Shown here one piece after another: positions 13,979-21,059 of a stretch of 29,864 bases of DNA. The notes under the pieces were generated by a model. The model ran no database searches and was not told the DNA's origin. It saw nothing but the letters and a program-made list of their open reading frames with translations. The stretch comes from DAOUAJ01 sp034433615 (GTDB lineage Bacteria > Chloroflexota > Anaerolineae > DUEN01). The stretch covers positions 1 to 29,864 of the forward strand of contig DAOUAJ010000077.1 of NCBI GenBank assembly GCA_034433615.1. Reading direction: 5' to 3'. The translations under genes were made by a program, and so were the position numbers. Position 1 is the stretch's first letter, and each line of letters begins with the position of its first letter.

Positions 13979-14992
13979 CTGAGTCATCGGGTGTTGTATC
14001 TCTGCCCGCTGGCGGAGGTCCACCTCGAGCGGAGGCGACGGGCCGCGCCACCGGGGATCGAGCCGATCATGCGGCGCAACCCATCGAGAGAGGAGATCAT
14101 CGAGCTGCTGCCGTCGGCGGAGTGCCTGATCAGCGATCGCGCGGCTGTGATTGATCGCGACGTGATCGCGGTTGGCCGTCACCTCAAGCTGATCCAGCGT
14201 ATCGGCTCGTTAACCCACGATATTGACCTGGAGGCTGCCCGTGAGTTCGGCGTGCCCGTGGCGTACTGGCCCCTGCGGTCGTGCATCTTCGTCGCCGAGC
14301 ATCTCCTGATGCAGATGCTGGCGTTGCTCAAACGGGCGCGCCCCATGCACGCCATCGCCACCAGCCGGCAAACCTGGGGGCGGGAGCCGAAACGGACGGA
14401 CGAGAACACCTTCGCCTACAACTGGTCAGGGCAGAGGGGCATTTACGGGCTGTGGCAGGCGACGGTGGGCATCCTGGGGTTGGGCGAGATCGGCGTGGAA
14501 GTGGCCCGTCGCCTGCGAGGGTTTGAGACGCGCACGCTGTACTACAAGCGCCATCGCCTACCACTGACGATCGAACAAGAGCTAAGCCTGAGCTACCTTA
14601 CTGCGGAAGAGTTGATCGCCCAAAGCGACGTGCTGGTGAGCCTGCTCCCCTACTCGCCGGAGACGGACACCTTCCTGAACGCTAGCCGCCTGGCGCTGAT
14701 GAAGCCGACGGCGATCCTGGTGCATTGCGGGTCGGGCAGCGTAATAGATGAGCAGGCACTGGCTCAGGCGCTCCGCTCGGGTCGAATCTTCGGCGCGGCG
14801 TTAGATACATATGAATGGGAGCCCATCCCGCCGGATCACCCTCTTCTTAGCTTGCCGGACGACACTAACTTGCTGCTGACACCTCACACCGCAGCCGGCG
14901 ATCCCACGATGTATCCAGACGAATTGACCCGCTACTACGATAACTGTCTGCGAGCACTGGCTGGCGAGCCGATTGCCTACCGCGTAGTATAA
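13979..14992 (+). CDS. D-isomer-specific 2-hydroxyacid dehydrogenase-family protein with substituted catalytic arginine
   Basis: Predicted 337 aa from a CTG at 13979, chosen because AAAGGAGGG (13966-13974) lies 4 nt upstream. GTG 13991 is the nearest ordinary start (16 nt from that site), and GTG 13913 overlaps the regulator gene. The NAD-binding loop is VGILGLGEIGVEVARRL (GLGEIG 167-172). The catalytic Glu and His are present in DTYEWEP (E279) and LLTPHTAAGDP (H303). The usual N-x-A-R-G stretch, however, reads VHCGSGSVIDEQAL, so the substrate-binding arginine is Ser252. Substrate or activity may therefore differ from ordinary family members. The stop codon lies inside a long bidirectional terminator hairpin. 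Confidence 0.75.
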   Translation: MSHRVLYLCPLAEVHLERRRRAAPPGIEPIMRRNPSREEIIELLPSAECLISDRAAVIDRDVIAVGRHLKLIQRIGSLTHDIDLEAAREFGVPVAYWPLRSCIFVAEHLLMQMLALLKRARPMHAIATSRQTWGREPKRTDENTFAYNWSGQRGIYGLWQATVGILGLGEIGVEVARRLRGFETRTLYYKRHRLPLTIEQELSLSYLTAEELIAQSDVLVSLLPYSPETDTFLNASRLALMKPTAILVHCGSGSVIDEQALAQALRSGRIFGAALDTYEWEPIPPDHPLLSLPDDTNLLLTPHTAAGDPTMYPDELTRYYDNCLRALAGEPIAYRVV

Positions 14993-15030
14993 AACCCGAA
15001 GGGTCTCAGAAGACCCTTCGGGTTTTATAC
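14987..15030. terminator. Bidirectional intrinsic terminator, perfect 20-bp stem
   Basis: The left arm 14987-15006 and right arm 15011-15030 pair without mismatch around a CAGA loop: GTATAAAACCCGAAGGGTCT against its complement. A-run and T-run flanks allow termination in both directions. It lies between two convergent genes, the dehydrogenase (whose TAA is inside the left arm) and the methylmalonyl-CoA mutase (whose stop is 7 nt further on). Confidence 0.85.
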
Positions 15031-15036
15031 TCGATC

Positions 15037-16740
15037 TTACACCCACGCCTCCGGCTGGTGCTCGCCAAAGGCCCGGCGCAGCACGCCGCAGATCTCCCCC
15101 AAGGTCACGTATCCCTCGACACAGGTCACGAACAGCGGCATCAGTTCGGCATCGGGCTGGCGGGCGGCCATCTCCAGTTGCCCTAACAGCTCAGCCACTC
15201 GCGAGCGATCCCGGCTGGCGCGCACCTGTTGCAACCGTCGGATCTGCTCTGCCTGGGCGCGCTCATCCACGTGCAGGATCTCGGCCGGCGGCTCGGCCTC
15301 GGTGACGAAGCGGTTGACGCCCACCACCACCTGCTCACCCTGTTCGATAGCCTGCTGCGCCCGATAGGCCGCCTCCTGAATCTCCCGTTGCATGTATCCC
15401 CGCTCGATGGCCCGCAGCGCGCCCCCCAGGGCGTCAATCCTGGCGATGTAGTCGTTGGCTCGCTTCTCAATCTCGTTGGTCAGGTACTCCACGAAGTAAG
15501 AGCCTGCCAGTGGGTCAATCGTGTCGGCCACGCCCGATTCGTAGGCGATGATCTGCTGGGTGCGCAGTGCCAACTGCACGGCCGCCTCGGTGGGCAGCGC
15601 CAACGCCTCGTCTTTGGAGTTGGTATGCAACGATTGAGTGCCCCCCAGCACCGCGGCCAGGGCCTGAAGAGTCACGCGGACGACGTTGTTGTCCGTCTGT
15701 TGAGCGGTGAGGGTGGAGCCACCCGTCTGGGTGTGGAAGCGCAACTGCCACGAACGCGGCTCCCGTGCCCCGAACCGCTCGCGCATGATGCGTGCCCACA
15801 GGCGGCGCGCCGCCCGAAATTTGGCGATCTCCTCGAAGAAGTTGTTGTGCGCGCTGAAGAAGAAGGACAACTGCCCGGCGAAGTCGTCCACGTTCAGCCC
15901 GGCGCGGATGGCCGCCTGCACGTACTCGATGGCGTTGGCCAGGGTGAAGGCTACCTCCTGCACGGCTGTGCACCCCGCCTCGCGCATGTGGTAGCCGCTG
16001 ATGGAGATGGTGTTCCAATGTGGCACATGGCGGGCACAGTAACGGAACAGGTCCACCGTCAGGCGCAGTGACGGCTGCGGCGGGAAGATGTAGGTGCCGC
16101 GCGCCACGTACTCTTTGAGGATGTCATTCTGCACCGTGCCGCGCAACTGGTCCGCGGGCACCCCCTGCTTCTTCGCCACAGCGATGACCATCGCCAGCAG
16201 GATAGCCGCTGGCGCATTGATGGTCATGGAGATGCTGACCTTGTCCAGCGGAATGCCGGCCAGCAACGTCTCCATGTCCGCCAGCGAGGAGATGGCCACG
16301 CCCACCTTGCCCACCTCGCCCAGGGCCAGGGGGTGGTCGGCGTCGTACCCGATCTGGGTGGGCAGGTCGAAGGCCACCGAGAGGCCCGTCTGCCCCTGCT
16401 CCAGCAGGTAGCGGTAGCGCCGGTTAGACTCCTCGGCAGTGGCGTAGCCGGCGTACTGACGCATGGTCCACAGCCGGCCACGGTACATGGTGGGCTGGAT
16501 GCCGCGGGTGAAGGGGTGTTGACCAGGGAACCCCAGGTCACGAGTGTAATCCACGTTCACATCGGCAGGCGTGTACAGGCGAGCGATGGGGATACCGGAT
16601 GACGTCTCAAAAGCTGCCTTACGCTCGGGGGAACGCTCTAGCGTGCGTCTGACCGTCGTCTGTTCCCACTCTTCCTTGATCTGCCGAAGATCCTCGATAG
16701 AGGGCCTGAGATTATCCTGGGAAGGTTGAACCTCGTTCAT
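15037..16740 (-). CDS. mcmA: Methylmalonyl-CoA mutase, large (catalytic) subunit lacking the B12-binding domain
   Basis: Predicted 567 aa, the usual size of the catalytic half of split methylmalonyl-CoA mutases, which interconvert methylmalonyl-CoA and succinyl-CoA using adenosylcobalamin. Family blocks are complete: RLYTPADV, YTRDLGFPGQHPFTRGI, TMRQYAGYATAEESNRRY, GLSVAFDLPTQIGYDADH, SGYHMREAGCTAVQE (with the catalytic-site histidine) and RFHTQTGGSTLTAQQ. The C-terminal DxHxxG cobalamin domain is absent, so a separate small subunit must be encoded elsewhere. ATG 16740 lies 9 nt after the stop of the aminopeptidase-like gene, so the two form an operon. The catabolic or propionate pathway it serves is not visible here. 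Confidence 0.92.
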   Translation of the reverse strand: MNEVQPSQDNLRPSIEDLRQIKEEWEQTTVRRTLERSPERKAAFETSSGIPIARLYTPADVNVDYTRDLGFPGQHPFTRGIQPTMYRGRLWTMRQYAGYATAEESNRRYRYLLEQGQTGLSVAFDLPTQIGYDADHPLALGEVGKVGVAISSLADMETLLAGIPLDKVSISMTINAPAAILLAMVIAVAKKQGVPADQLRGTVQNDILKEYVARGTYIFPPQPSLRLTVDLFRYCARHVPHWNTISISGYHMREAGCTAVQEVAFTLANAIEYVQAAIRAGLNVDDFAGQLSFFFSAHNNFFEEIAKFRAARRLWARIMRERFGAREPRSWQLRFHTQTGGSTLTAQQTDNNVVRVTLQALAAVLGGTQSLHTNSKDEALALPTEAAVQLALRTQQIIAYESGVADTIDPLAGSYFVEYLTNEIEKRANDYIARIDALGGALRAIERGYMQREIQEAAYRAQQAIEQGEQVVVGVNRFVTEAEPPAEILHVDERAQAEQIRRLQQVRASRDRSRVAELLGQLEMAARQPDAELMPLFVTCVEGYVTLGEICGVLRRAFGEHQPEAWV

Positions 16741-16749
16741 GGGTAATCC

Positions 16750-17772
16750 TCAGCTCAGGTAATCCGGGACAAACACGCCATCCCGCATAATAATCTCCTC
16801 ATCTACTACGATCGTGCAGCGAGTGGGCATCACGTCCACATGGATCTGCGATGTCCATTCAGCTCCTGTCTCCTCAGGGTAAGGGTTACCGAAGGCGATA
16901 TGCACGCCTGGGACCTTCTCATCTTGCAGCAGATTCCCCGTCAGATGTTTGAGCGCCACGTTGGTACCAATGGCGAACTCACCCACGCGGGTGCCGTTCT
17001 CAGCCGAACACAGGTAATCAAATAACTTGGAGGCGATGCCTGGGTTGGCGCAGGAAACCTCCGTGACCCAGCCATCTTGCACGCGCAGGGTGACTGGCGT
17101 CGCCAATATCCCATACCTCTGGCTGAAATAGTCGCCCAGAACGTTTACCACAAACGTGCCTTGCGCCGTGCGGGGCGCGGTGAACGTCTCGCCTTCGGGC
17201 AAATTTCCCCACTCCCCCTGCCGATGGTAAATGCCGGTCATCGGTATCCAACGCCGGGCTGAATCGAATTCGGCTCTCAGGTCACTGCCAGCGGGCGAGG
17301 TCACGCGAATTTGGCGGGCGATACGGACGCGCTCCCACACCCGGCGCGTCACCCGTTCGACCAGCCGGTAGTCGGCAGTCATCCCTTCACCCATCAGTTG
17401 CGCTGTGATGCCTGGCATATGCCCGTGGCGCACGCGCAGTTGGTCGAGCAAAGTATGCCGGAGCGCGATACGAAAGCTGACCTCACCAGGCTGGATAGAC
17501 GCGGCATAGAAGGTGACGGTGGGACGCCAGGCGATCAGGTCGGTCACCAGCGCGGCCGGTAGCTCGGTGACCGGACGGGCGCTGTACTGTTCCAACAAGC
17601 AAAGGTGCGCGTGGGGGGTGATCTCCCTGGCCTCATCCACCAGTGCCTGCCCGATCGCTGCGGTCGCCTCGTCGCTGATGACAACAACAGCGTCTTCAGA
17701 ACGGACACCCATGCACACCTGGACGGCTACACGGGCACCTGTGCGCAGTGTTACAGTTGTTGTGTTGGACAT
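16750..17772 (-). CDS. M29-like (AmpS/AmpT) aminopeptidase
   Basis: Predicted 340 aa. The C-terminal half resembles thermophilic M29 metallo-aminopeptidases: GTFVVNVLGDYFS, CANPGIASKLFDYLCS, VGEFAIGTN, then HIAFGNPYPEETGAEWTSQIHVDVM, where His and Asp residues of the HxD motif and glutamates would hold the two metal ions. It ends with MRDGVFVPDY. Cytoplasmic, with no signal peptide. ATG 17772 is chosen over ATG 17799 because GGAGG lies between them, 12 nt before 17772. The coupling with methylmalonyl-CoA mutase could reflect amino-acid breakdown, but that is inference. Some family members are not peptidases, so the activity is provisional. Confidence 0.7.
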   Translation of the reverse strand: MSNTTTVTLRTGARVAVQVCMGVRSEDAVVVISDEATAAIGQALVDEAREITPHAHLCLLEQYSARPVTELPAALVTDLIAWRPTVTFYAASIQPGEVSFRIALRHTLLDQLRVRHGHMPGITAQLMGEGMTADYRLVERVTRRVWERVRIARQIRVTSPAGSDLRAEFDSARRWIPMTGIYHRQGEWGNLPEGETFTAPRTAQGTFVVNVLGDYFSQRYGILATPVTLRVQDGWVTEVSCANPGIASKLFDYLCSAENGTRVGEFAIGTNVALKHLTGNLLQDEKVPGVHIAFGNPYPEETGAEWTSQIHVDVMPTRCTIVVDEEIIMRDGVFVPDYLS

Positions 17773-17800
17773 GGGTGATCTCTGCCTCCATGCTGGCATG

Positions 17801-17821
17801 TTGCGTGCTGCGTGTTGCGTG
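17801..17821. repeat. Three tandem TTGCGTG-type heptamers
   Basis: TTGCGTG CTGCGTG TTGCGTG in direct order, 28 nt upstream of the aminopeptidase-like gene's ATG. The rest of 17822-17883 contains a GATCT-TATC-AGATC mini-palindrome and no clear promoter. Tandem heptamers of this kind are, as I recall, frequent between genes of related genomes. Confidence 0.45.
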
Positions 17822-17883
17822 TAGCGCTGCCGTGGGTCGGATCTTATCAGATCTGGCTACTGACAGGTCGGGTAGGTTTTCTC

Positions 17884-18609
17884 TCAGGTCTTGGCCTGCA
17901 TTCGACCGGCCTGGAGCTTTCTGGACAATGCTTGCAGCCTGGCCTGGGCGTCCCCGATGACCGGCTGACCATGGCCAAAGCAGGCGATGGTGACGTCCAG
18001 GCGAGCCAGTTTGTCTATGCTACGGATGACGTTGGCTTTATCTGGCATCAGGATAGGGGGCGGGATGACCAATTGCCGGCCCCCATTGCGGACCGCGTCT
18101 CCTACAATCAAAACACGAGAACCGGGGTGATAGAACGAAGTGTGTCCAGGGCAATGCCCCGGCGTGTAAATTGCCTTAAACCCGCCAGGCAACGGCTCGC
18201 CATCCACAATGAGCCTGTCAACTTTCAACGGAATGCAACGAAAGATCGGCCCCATCATCCCTCGCGTGGCCAGGCTGGCCAGCTCACCCAGAATGCCAAG
18301 CCCGAATTTGCGCGGCAACCGTCCTTGAAGGATGGCAGCCGTCACTCCGTGGCAGACTAAAGTGGCCCCTGTAGCTTCCTTGATGGCTCGCGCGCCGCTG
18401 GCATGATCTACGTCGGCGTGGGTGATCAGAATGTAGTGAACTTGCACTGGCGTGAAACCCACTTTGGACAACGCGTTAAGGATAGTACGGGCCTGCCAGG
18501 GCATGCCACAATCGAACAAGACCAACCCTTCTTCGCTCTGCCAGAGATAGACACCGGCGACAGAAAAGACTTCGTCCACCCACCACAATTGTTCAGTCAG
18601 TTGGCGCAT
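17884..18609 (-). CDS. Metallo-beta-lactamase-fold hydrolase (glyoxalase II-like)
   Basis: Predicted 241 aa, cytoplasmic. The two-metal site is complete: THADVDH at 63-69 (His64, Asp66, Asp68, His69), His152 and His156 in PGHCPGHTSFY, Asp171 in VGDAV, and His213 in FGHG. The motif has A between H and D in place of the more common HxHxDH histidine, so one site-1 ligand differs: HADVDH rather than HxHxDH. The substrate is not identifiable; thioesters and lactones are typical. ATG 18609 is preferred because GGAGAAGG precedes it; the longer frame from 18660 starts in poor context. A small CxxC protein gene lies 69 nt upstream on the same strand. Confidence 0.75.
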   Translation of the reverse strand: MRQLTEQLWWVDEVFSVAGVYLWQSEEGLVLFDCGMPWQARTILNALSKVGFTPVQVHYILITHADVDHASGARAIKEATGATLVCHGVTAAILQGRLPRKFGLGILGELASLATRGMMGPIFRCIPLKVDRLIVDGEPLPGGFKAIYTPGHCPGHTSFYHPGSRVLIVGDAVRNGGRQLVIPPPILMPDKANVIRSIDKLARLDVTIACFGHGQPVIGDAQARLQALSRKLQAGRMQAKT

Positions 18610-18678
18610 CTCTGACCTTCTCCATAGCGCCGAGCGGCCTGGGGTATTGGCCATGAACAACGGGTGTGTTCATGGTTC

Positions 18679-18930
18679 TCAGAAATGCCGTAGTCGGGCG
18701 CGAGCGTGGTTCATCACCTCATACAGGTCCTTCGCCTCTACGCCCAGAGCCTGGGCCAGAGCAGACATGCTGGCAAAGTGCTGGCCTTCTAACTGGGTCA
18801 ACCGCTTGCGCTCATCCGCACTCAGTGGATGACCACTTAAGGCTTTTTCAGGTGTCTCCAACAGTAGCCGACGGCAATCCAGGCACTGCCAGGCATGTCC
18901 TGCCATGATCAAGAACTCTTGGTTAGCCAT
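18679..18930 (-). CDS. Small CxxC-containing hypothetical protein
   Basis: Predicted 83 aa: AGHAWQCLDCRRLLLETPEK, then SADERKRLTQLEGQHFASMSALAQALGV and a charged C-terminal helix. The Cys-x2-Cys pair (CLDC) with nearby histidines could bind a metal. The middle resembles a short helix-turn-helix (ALAQALGVEAKDLYEVM), but no family is recognised. ATG 18930 has GAGGA 8 nt upstream. It lies between lepB and the metallo-beta-lactamase gene, all read leftward, possibly as one transcript. Confidence 0.55.
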   Translation of the reverse strand: MANQEFLIMAGHAWQCLDCRRLLLETPEKALSGHPLSADERKRLTQLEGQHFASMSALAQALGVEAKDLYEVMNHARARLRHF

Positions 18931-19010
18931 AAGAGAAGTCCTCGTGGTTGCACAACCCTGGACATAGCCAACGCGTGTTAAACCCCAAAGAATCTTCAGT
19001 TCTCCTCACA

Positions 19011-19601
19011 CTACGGGCCTGCTTCCAAGGTGTAATGTGGGACAAGTCCCCAATGTTGAGGGGGCCAATAGGAGGCCCAGGCTTTGCCGACGACCAGGTC
19101 CATAGACAAGGTGCCCCAACTGTGCGAGTCGCTGGAATTGTTGCGATTATCACCCAGCACGTAAAGCTCACCAGGGCCAACGGTCACGGGCTTTGCTGTG
19201 TACGTGCCTATTGCTGGTCGGTAAGGTTCATGCACCGCAACCCCATTGACCAAAACCTGCCCTCCACGCACTTCGATGGTATCTCCCGGCAAGCCAATGA
19301 CACGCTTGATAAAGTCCCGATCTGGCTTGTACGGGTAATGAAAGACGACCACATCGCCACGCGACGGGCGCCCCAACTTATAAGCCAGCTTGTTAATGAT
19401 CAGGAGCTGTCCGTCGTGAAAATTCGGCTCCATGCTGATCCCCTCGATGCGGAAATTCTGAGCGACAGAGCGAATCAGGAGGAAGATGACCAGCGTGAGG
19501 ACGAGCGTTTCCAGCAGCTCGCGTACAGTCTCTTCCCTCTCTCTTCGCGTCGGTCGGGGCTGAACGGTCTCAGGAGCAACAGCGGGACGGATGTCTTCCA
19601 C
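19011..19601 (-). CDS. lepB: Signal peptidase I
   Basis: Predicted 196 aa, one N-terminal membrane anchor (LLETLVLTLVIFLLIRSV) with the catalytic domain outside. The Ser/Lys dyad is present: Ser56 in EGISMEPNF and Lys99 in RDFIKRVIGLPGD. Box E LGDNRNNSSDSHSWG also matches. It cleaves signal peptides of exported proteins, which may include the twin-arginine SagB-type fusion and the truncated-here alpha-2-macroglobulin. GTG 19601 is preferred because GAGGTGA lies 5 nt upstream; GTG 19610, three codons earlier, sits on top of that site. The transcript should start at about 19733 and carry a leader dominated by a long palindrome. Confidence 0.92.
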   Translation of the reverse strand: MEDIRPAVAPETVQPRPTRREREETVRELLETLVLTLVIFLLIRSVAQNFRIEGISMEPNFHDGQLLIINKLAYKLGRPSRGDVVVFHYPYKPDRDFIKRVIGLPGDTIEVRGGQVLVNGVAVHEPYRPAIGTYTAKPVTVGPGELYVLGDNRNNSSDSHSWGTLSMDLVVGKAWASYWPPQHWGLVPHYTLEAGP

Positions 19602-19651
19602 GTGGGTCACCTCGAACGGTTCTTTCTGGCCAGGAGTGGAGCCATTATCAG

Positions 19652-19736
19652 TAGATCACAGTTTTGCTCCCAAGCCCGTCCTCGGGCGCTAGATGGACGC
19701 CCCGGAGACGGGGCTTTGAGCCGAAATCGTGATCTA
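19652..19736 (-). repeat. Long imperfect inverted repeat in the lepB leader
   Basis: TAGATCAC (19652-19659) and GTGATCTA (19729-19736) are perfect outer arms. Inside, CTCCCAAGCCCGTC and its near complement GACGGGGCTTTGAG continue the pairing with a few mismatches, for a stem of about 30 bp. A second small GCCCG/CGGGC hairpin lies in the centre. The lepB promoter places +1 at about 19733, so almost the first base of the transcript begins this structure. It could be a leader control element or a small inserted palindromic element. Confidence 0.6.
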
Positions 19737-19739
19737 TTG

Positions 19740-19768
19740 ATTATAGCATCCCCACGCGGCGATGACAA
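19740..19768 (-). promoter_or_regulatory. Strong promoter of lepB
   Basis: Minus strand: TTGTCA (19768-19763), 17-nt spacer, TATAAT (19745-19740) with TGC directly before it. The match is five of six at -35 and six of six at -10, with an extended -10. It lies 20 bp from the end of the insertion-sequence remnant. Confidence 0.7.
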
Positions 19769-19788
19769 GCGCTACCGTATGTTCCCCC

Positions 19789-20532
19789 CAGGGCTTTTCG
19801 ATGCTCTAACCAAAGGGGGTGGTCAGCAGAGACAGGCCCTCATCGGGCCGGGCTGAAAGTGCCCGCCATCCATCCGGGATGTAACGGTACGCCAATCGGC
19901 GAATCAGATTGATGGCCACGTTCCGAAGGGTACTCAGGACTCCCCCAATCGCTCGCCCATGCAGCCGATCTTCATCGTAACTCACATCCCGCACCCGAAA
20001 GACTCCATTTTCAATCCCCCAGTGCCCCCGTAAGTGCTGGGCCGCCTGCTTCCCCGACAGCCTCCGTCACCACCTGCAAGGCGGGCATCCCGGTCCGCTT
20101 GCTGCCCCGTAACGCCTTGCCGTCCACCCTGAGGGCTGAGATACCTCCCCACTGGGCAGCCCAGGCAGCGATGGCTCCCTCCAGTGCCTCCCCATCCAGA
20201 TCCCGCAGGAGATACCAGATGGCACTCAGCGCCGGCAGACGCCCGGCACCCCAGAACCCCAAAACCTTTTCTTTGATCAGTTTCTCCTCACGCTCCTTGG
20301 CCCACACCCACATGCCACGCAGGGAGCTTTCCCCGTGCAAGGCAGCCAAAATGAGGATAGCCAGGATGCCAGCCAAAGGGTAGATACGCCCCTGTCGCCG
20401 ACGGGGATCGCGAACGCGGCTGAGGTACCCCAACAGACTGTGTGGATGAACCCCCTCCGTCAACCATGCCCTCCGGTTACTCAGATTCTCCACCCTCATT
20501 ATAGCCCTATATTGGAGCACTGAAAAGCCCTG
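19789..20532 (-). mobile_element. ISAs1-like insertion sequence, internally deleted
   Basis: Terminal inverted repeats are visible: CAGGGCTTTTCGATGCTC at 19789 and, reverse-complemented, CAGGGCTTTTCAGTGCTC ending at 20532 (16 of 18 identical). The 744-bp element is much shorter than a complete member because the transposase gene has lost its middle. Flanks TATGTTCCC (left) and TATGTCCCA (right) are alike but not an exact target duplication. It cannot move by itself. Confidence 0.75.
19806..20520 (-). pseudogene. ISAs1-family transposase, internally deleted and frameshifted
   Basis: The N-terminal part (from 20520 or ATG 20499) reads LLGYLSRVRDPRRRQGRIYPLAG, AALHGESSLRGMWVWA and ALRVDGKALRGSKR, the helical DDE_Tnp_1-associated domain and first catalytic aspartate region (RVDGKALRG) of ISAs1/H-repeat transposases. 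Near 20050-20063 the frame shifts into HLRGHWGIENGVFRVRDVSYDED, the conserved end containing the last catalytic Glu region, followed by RAIGGVLSTLRNVAINLIRRL and a stop at 19806. Roughly 150 residues of a usual 370-400 are missing, including the middle Asp. Confidence 0.8.
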
Positions 20533-20581
20533 CTATGTCCCAACCCTGTTACGCTGCCCTTCCCACTGTGGGCAAAATAAA

Positions 20582-20611
20582 GCCCCGACCCCTGTCGCGA
20601 GAGGTCGGGGC
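20582..20611 (-). terminator. Intrinsic terminator of the small membrane protein gene
   Basis: GCCCCGACC (20582-20590) and GGTCGGGGC (20603-20611) form a 9-bp stem. Read leftward it is followed by TTTATTTT, the expected T-run. It lies 53 nt beyond the stop of the minus-strand gene at 20665. Confidence 0.8.
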
Positions 20612-20664
20612 AGACGCGCTCGGCACGCGCTGGGAGTATTTACGATAGGGACCTGTTTCAGCCG

Positions 20665-20958
20665 TCAACGCTGCGTCAGGTACTGAGAGGCGGCGCGTAC
20701 GTTCTCTTCAATCTGGAGCAACAGCCCGACGGCGTTGCTCGTGGCGAAGAAGAAGAGGAAGTACAGAATGCCCACAATGATGGGCAGGAGCGCTACCAGC
20801 CTCCCCGCGCTGGCTATTGCTGCTGGGGCACTGGCTGTAAACCGGCCGATGATGCCGTACAGCGCAATGGTAGCGATTACCCCGACCGCCAGGAGCACCC
20901 ACGCGAGCACCTGAAAGACAATTGCTATCACGCGCAGCTCCGAAGGACTTCTTCCCAC
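20665..20958 (-). CDS. Small two-helix membrane protein, unknown function
   Basis: Predicted 97 aa with two hydrophobic segments (IAIVFQVLAWVLLAVGVIATIALYGII and LVALLPIIVGILYFLFFFATSNAVGLLL), then a short polar tail IEENVRAASQYLTQR. Both ends probably face the cytoplasm. No family is recognised. The start is GTG 20958 with AGGAG 9 nt upstream. A good T-rich terminator follows. The gene upstream is the two-repeat lipoprotein, with a strong hairpin between them, so they are probably separate units. Confidence 0.65.
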   Translation of the reverse strand: MGRSPSELRVIAIVFQVLAWVLLAVGVIATIALYGIIGRFTASAPAAIASAGRLVALLPIIVGILYFLFFFATSNAVGLLLQIEENVRAASQYLTQR

Positions 20959-21003
20959 TAGCAGTGCTCCTTTCTACGCTGGGACCGAAGGCGGACGGAT
21001 GTC

Positions 21004-21059
21004 ATGAGTGATAGAGCGGGGCTCCAACCCACAGGCTGGAGCCCCAAGCTTACACTCAT
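21004..21059 (-). terminator. Two-step hairpin after the lipoprotein gene
   Basis: Inner stem GGGGCTCCA (21018-21026) with TGGAGCCCC (21037-21045) around a 10-nt loop; outer stem ATGAGTG (21004-21010) with CACTCAT (21053-21059). It begins at the lipoprotein stop codon. No clear T-run follows in either direction, so it may act as a 3' stabiliser or a factor-dependent terminator. Confidence 0.55.

Noticed and set aside
15229..16071. A 280-codon plus-strand frame opposite methylmalonyl-CoA mutase
   Set aside because: No domain, and the opposite strand is an unmistakable mutase across its full length.
17801..17821. Heptamer repeats as a CRISPR array
   Set aside because: Units are 7 bp with no spacers.
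19806..19994. A separate 62-aa minus-strand gene
   Set aside because: It is the C-terminal end of the broken ISAs1-like transposase; GHWGIENGVF continues directly upstream in the same frame.
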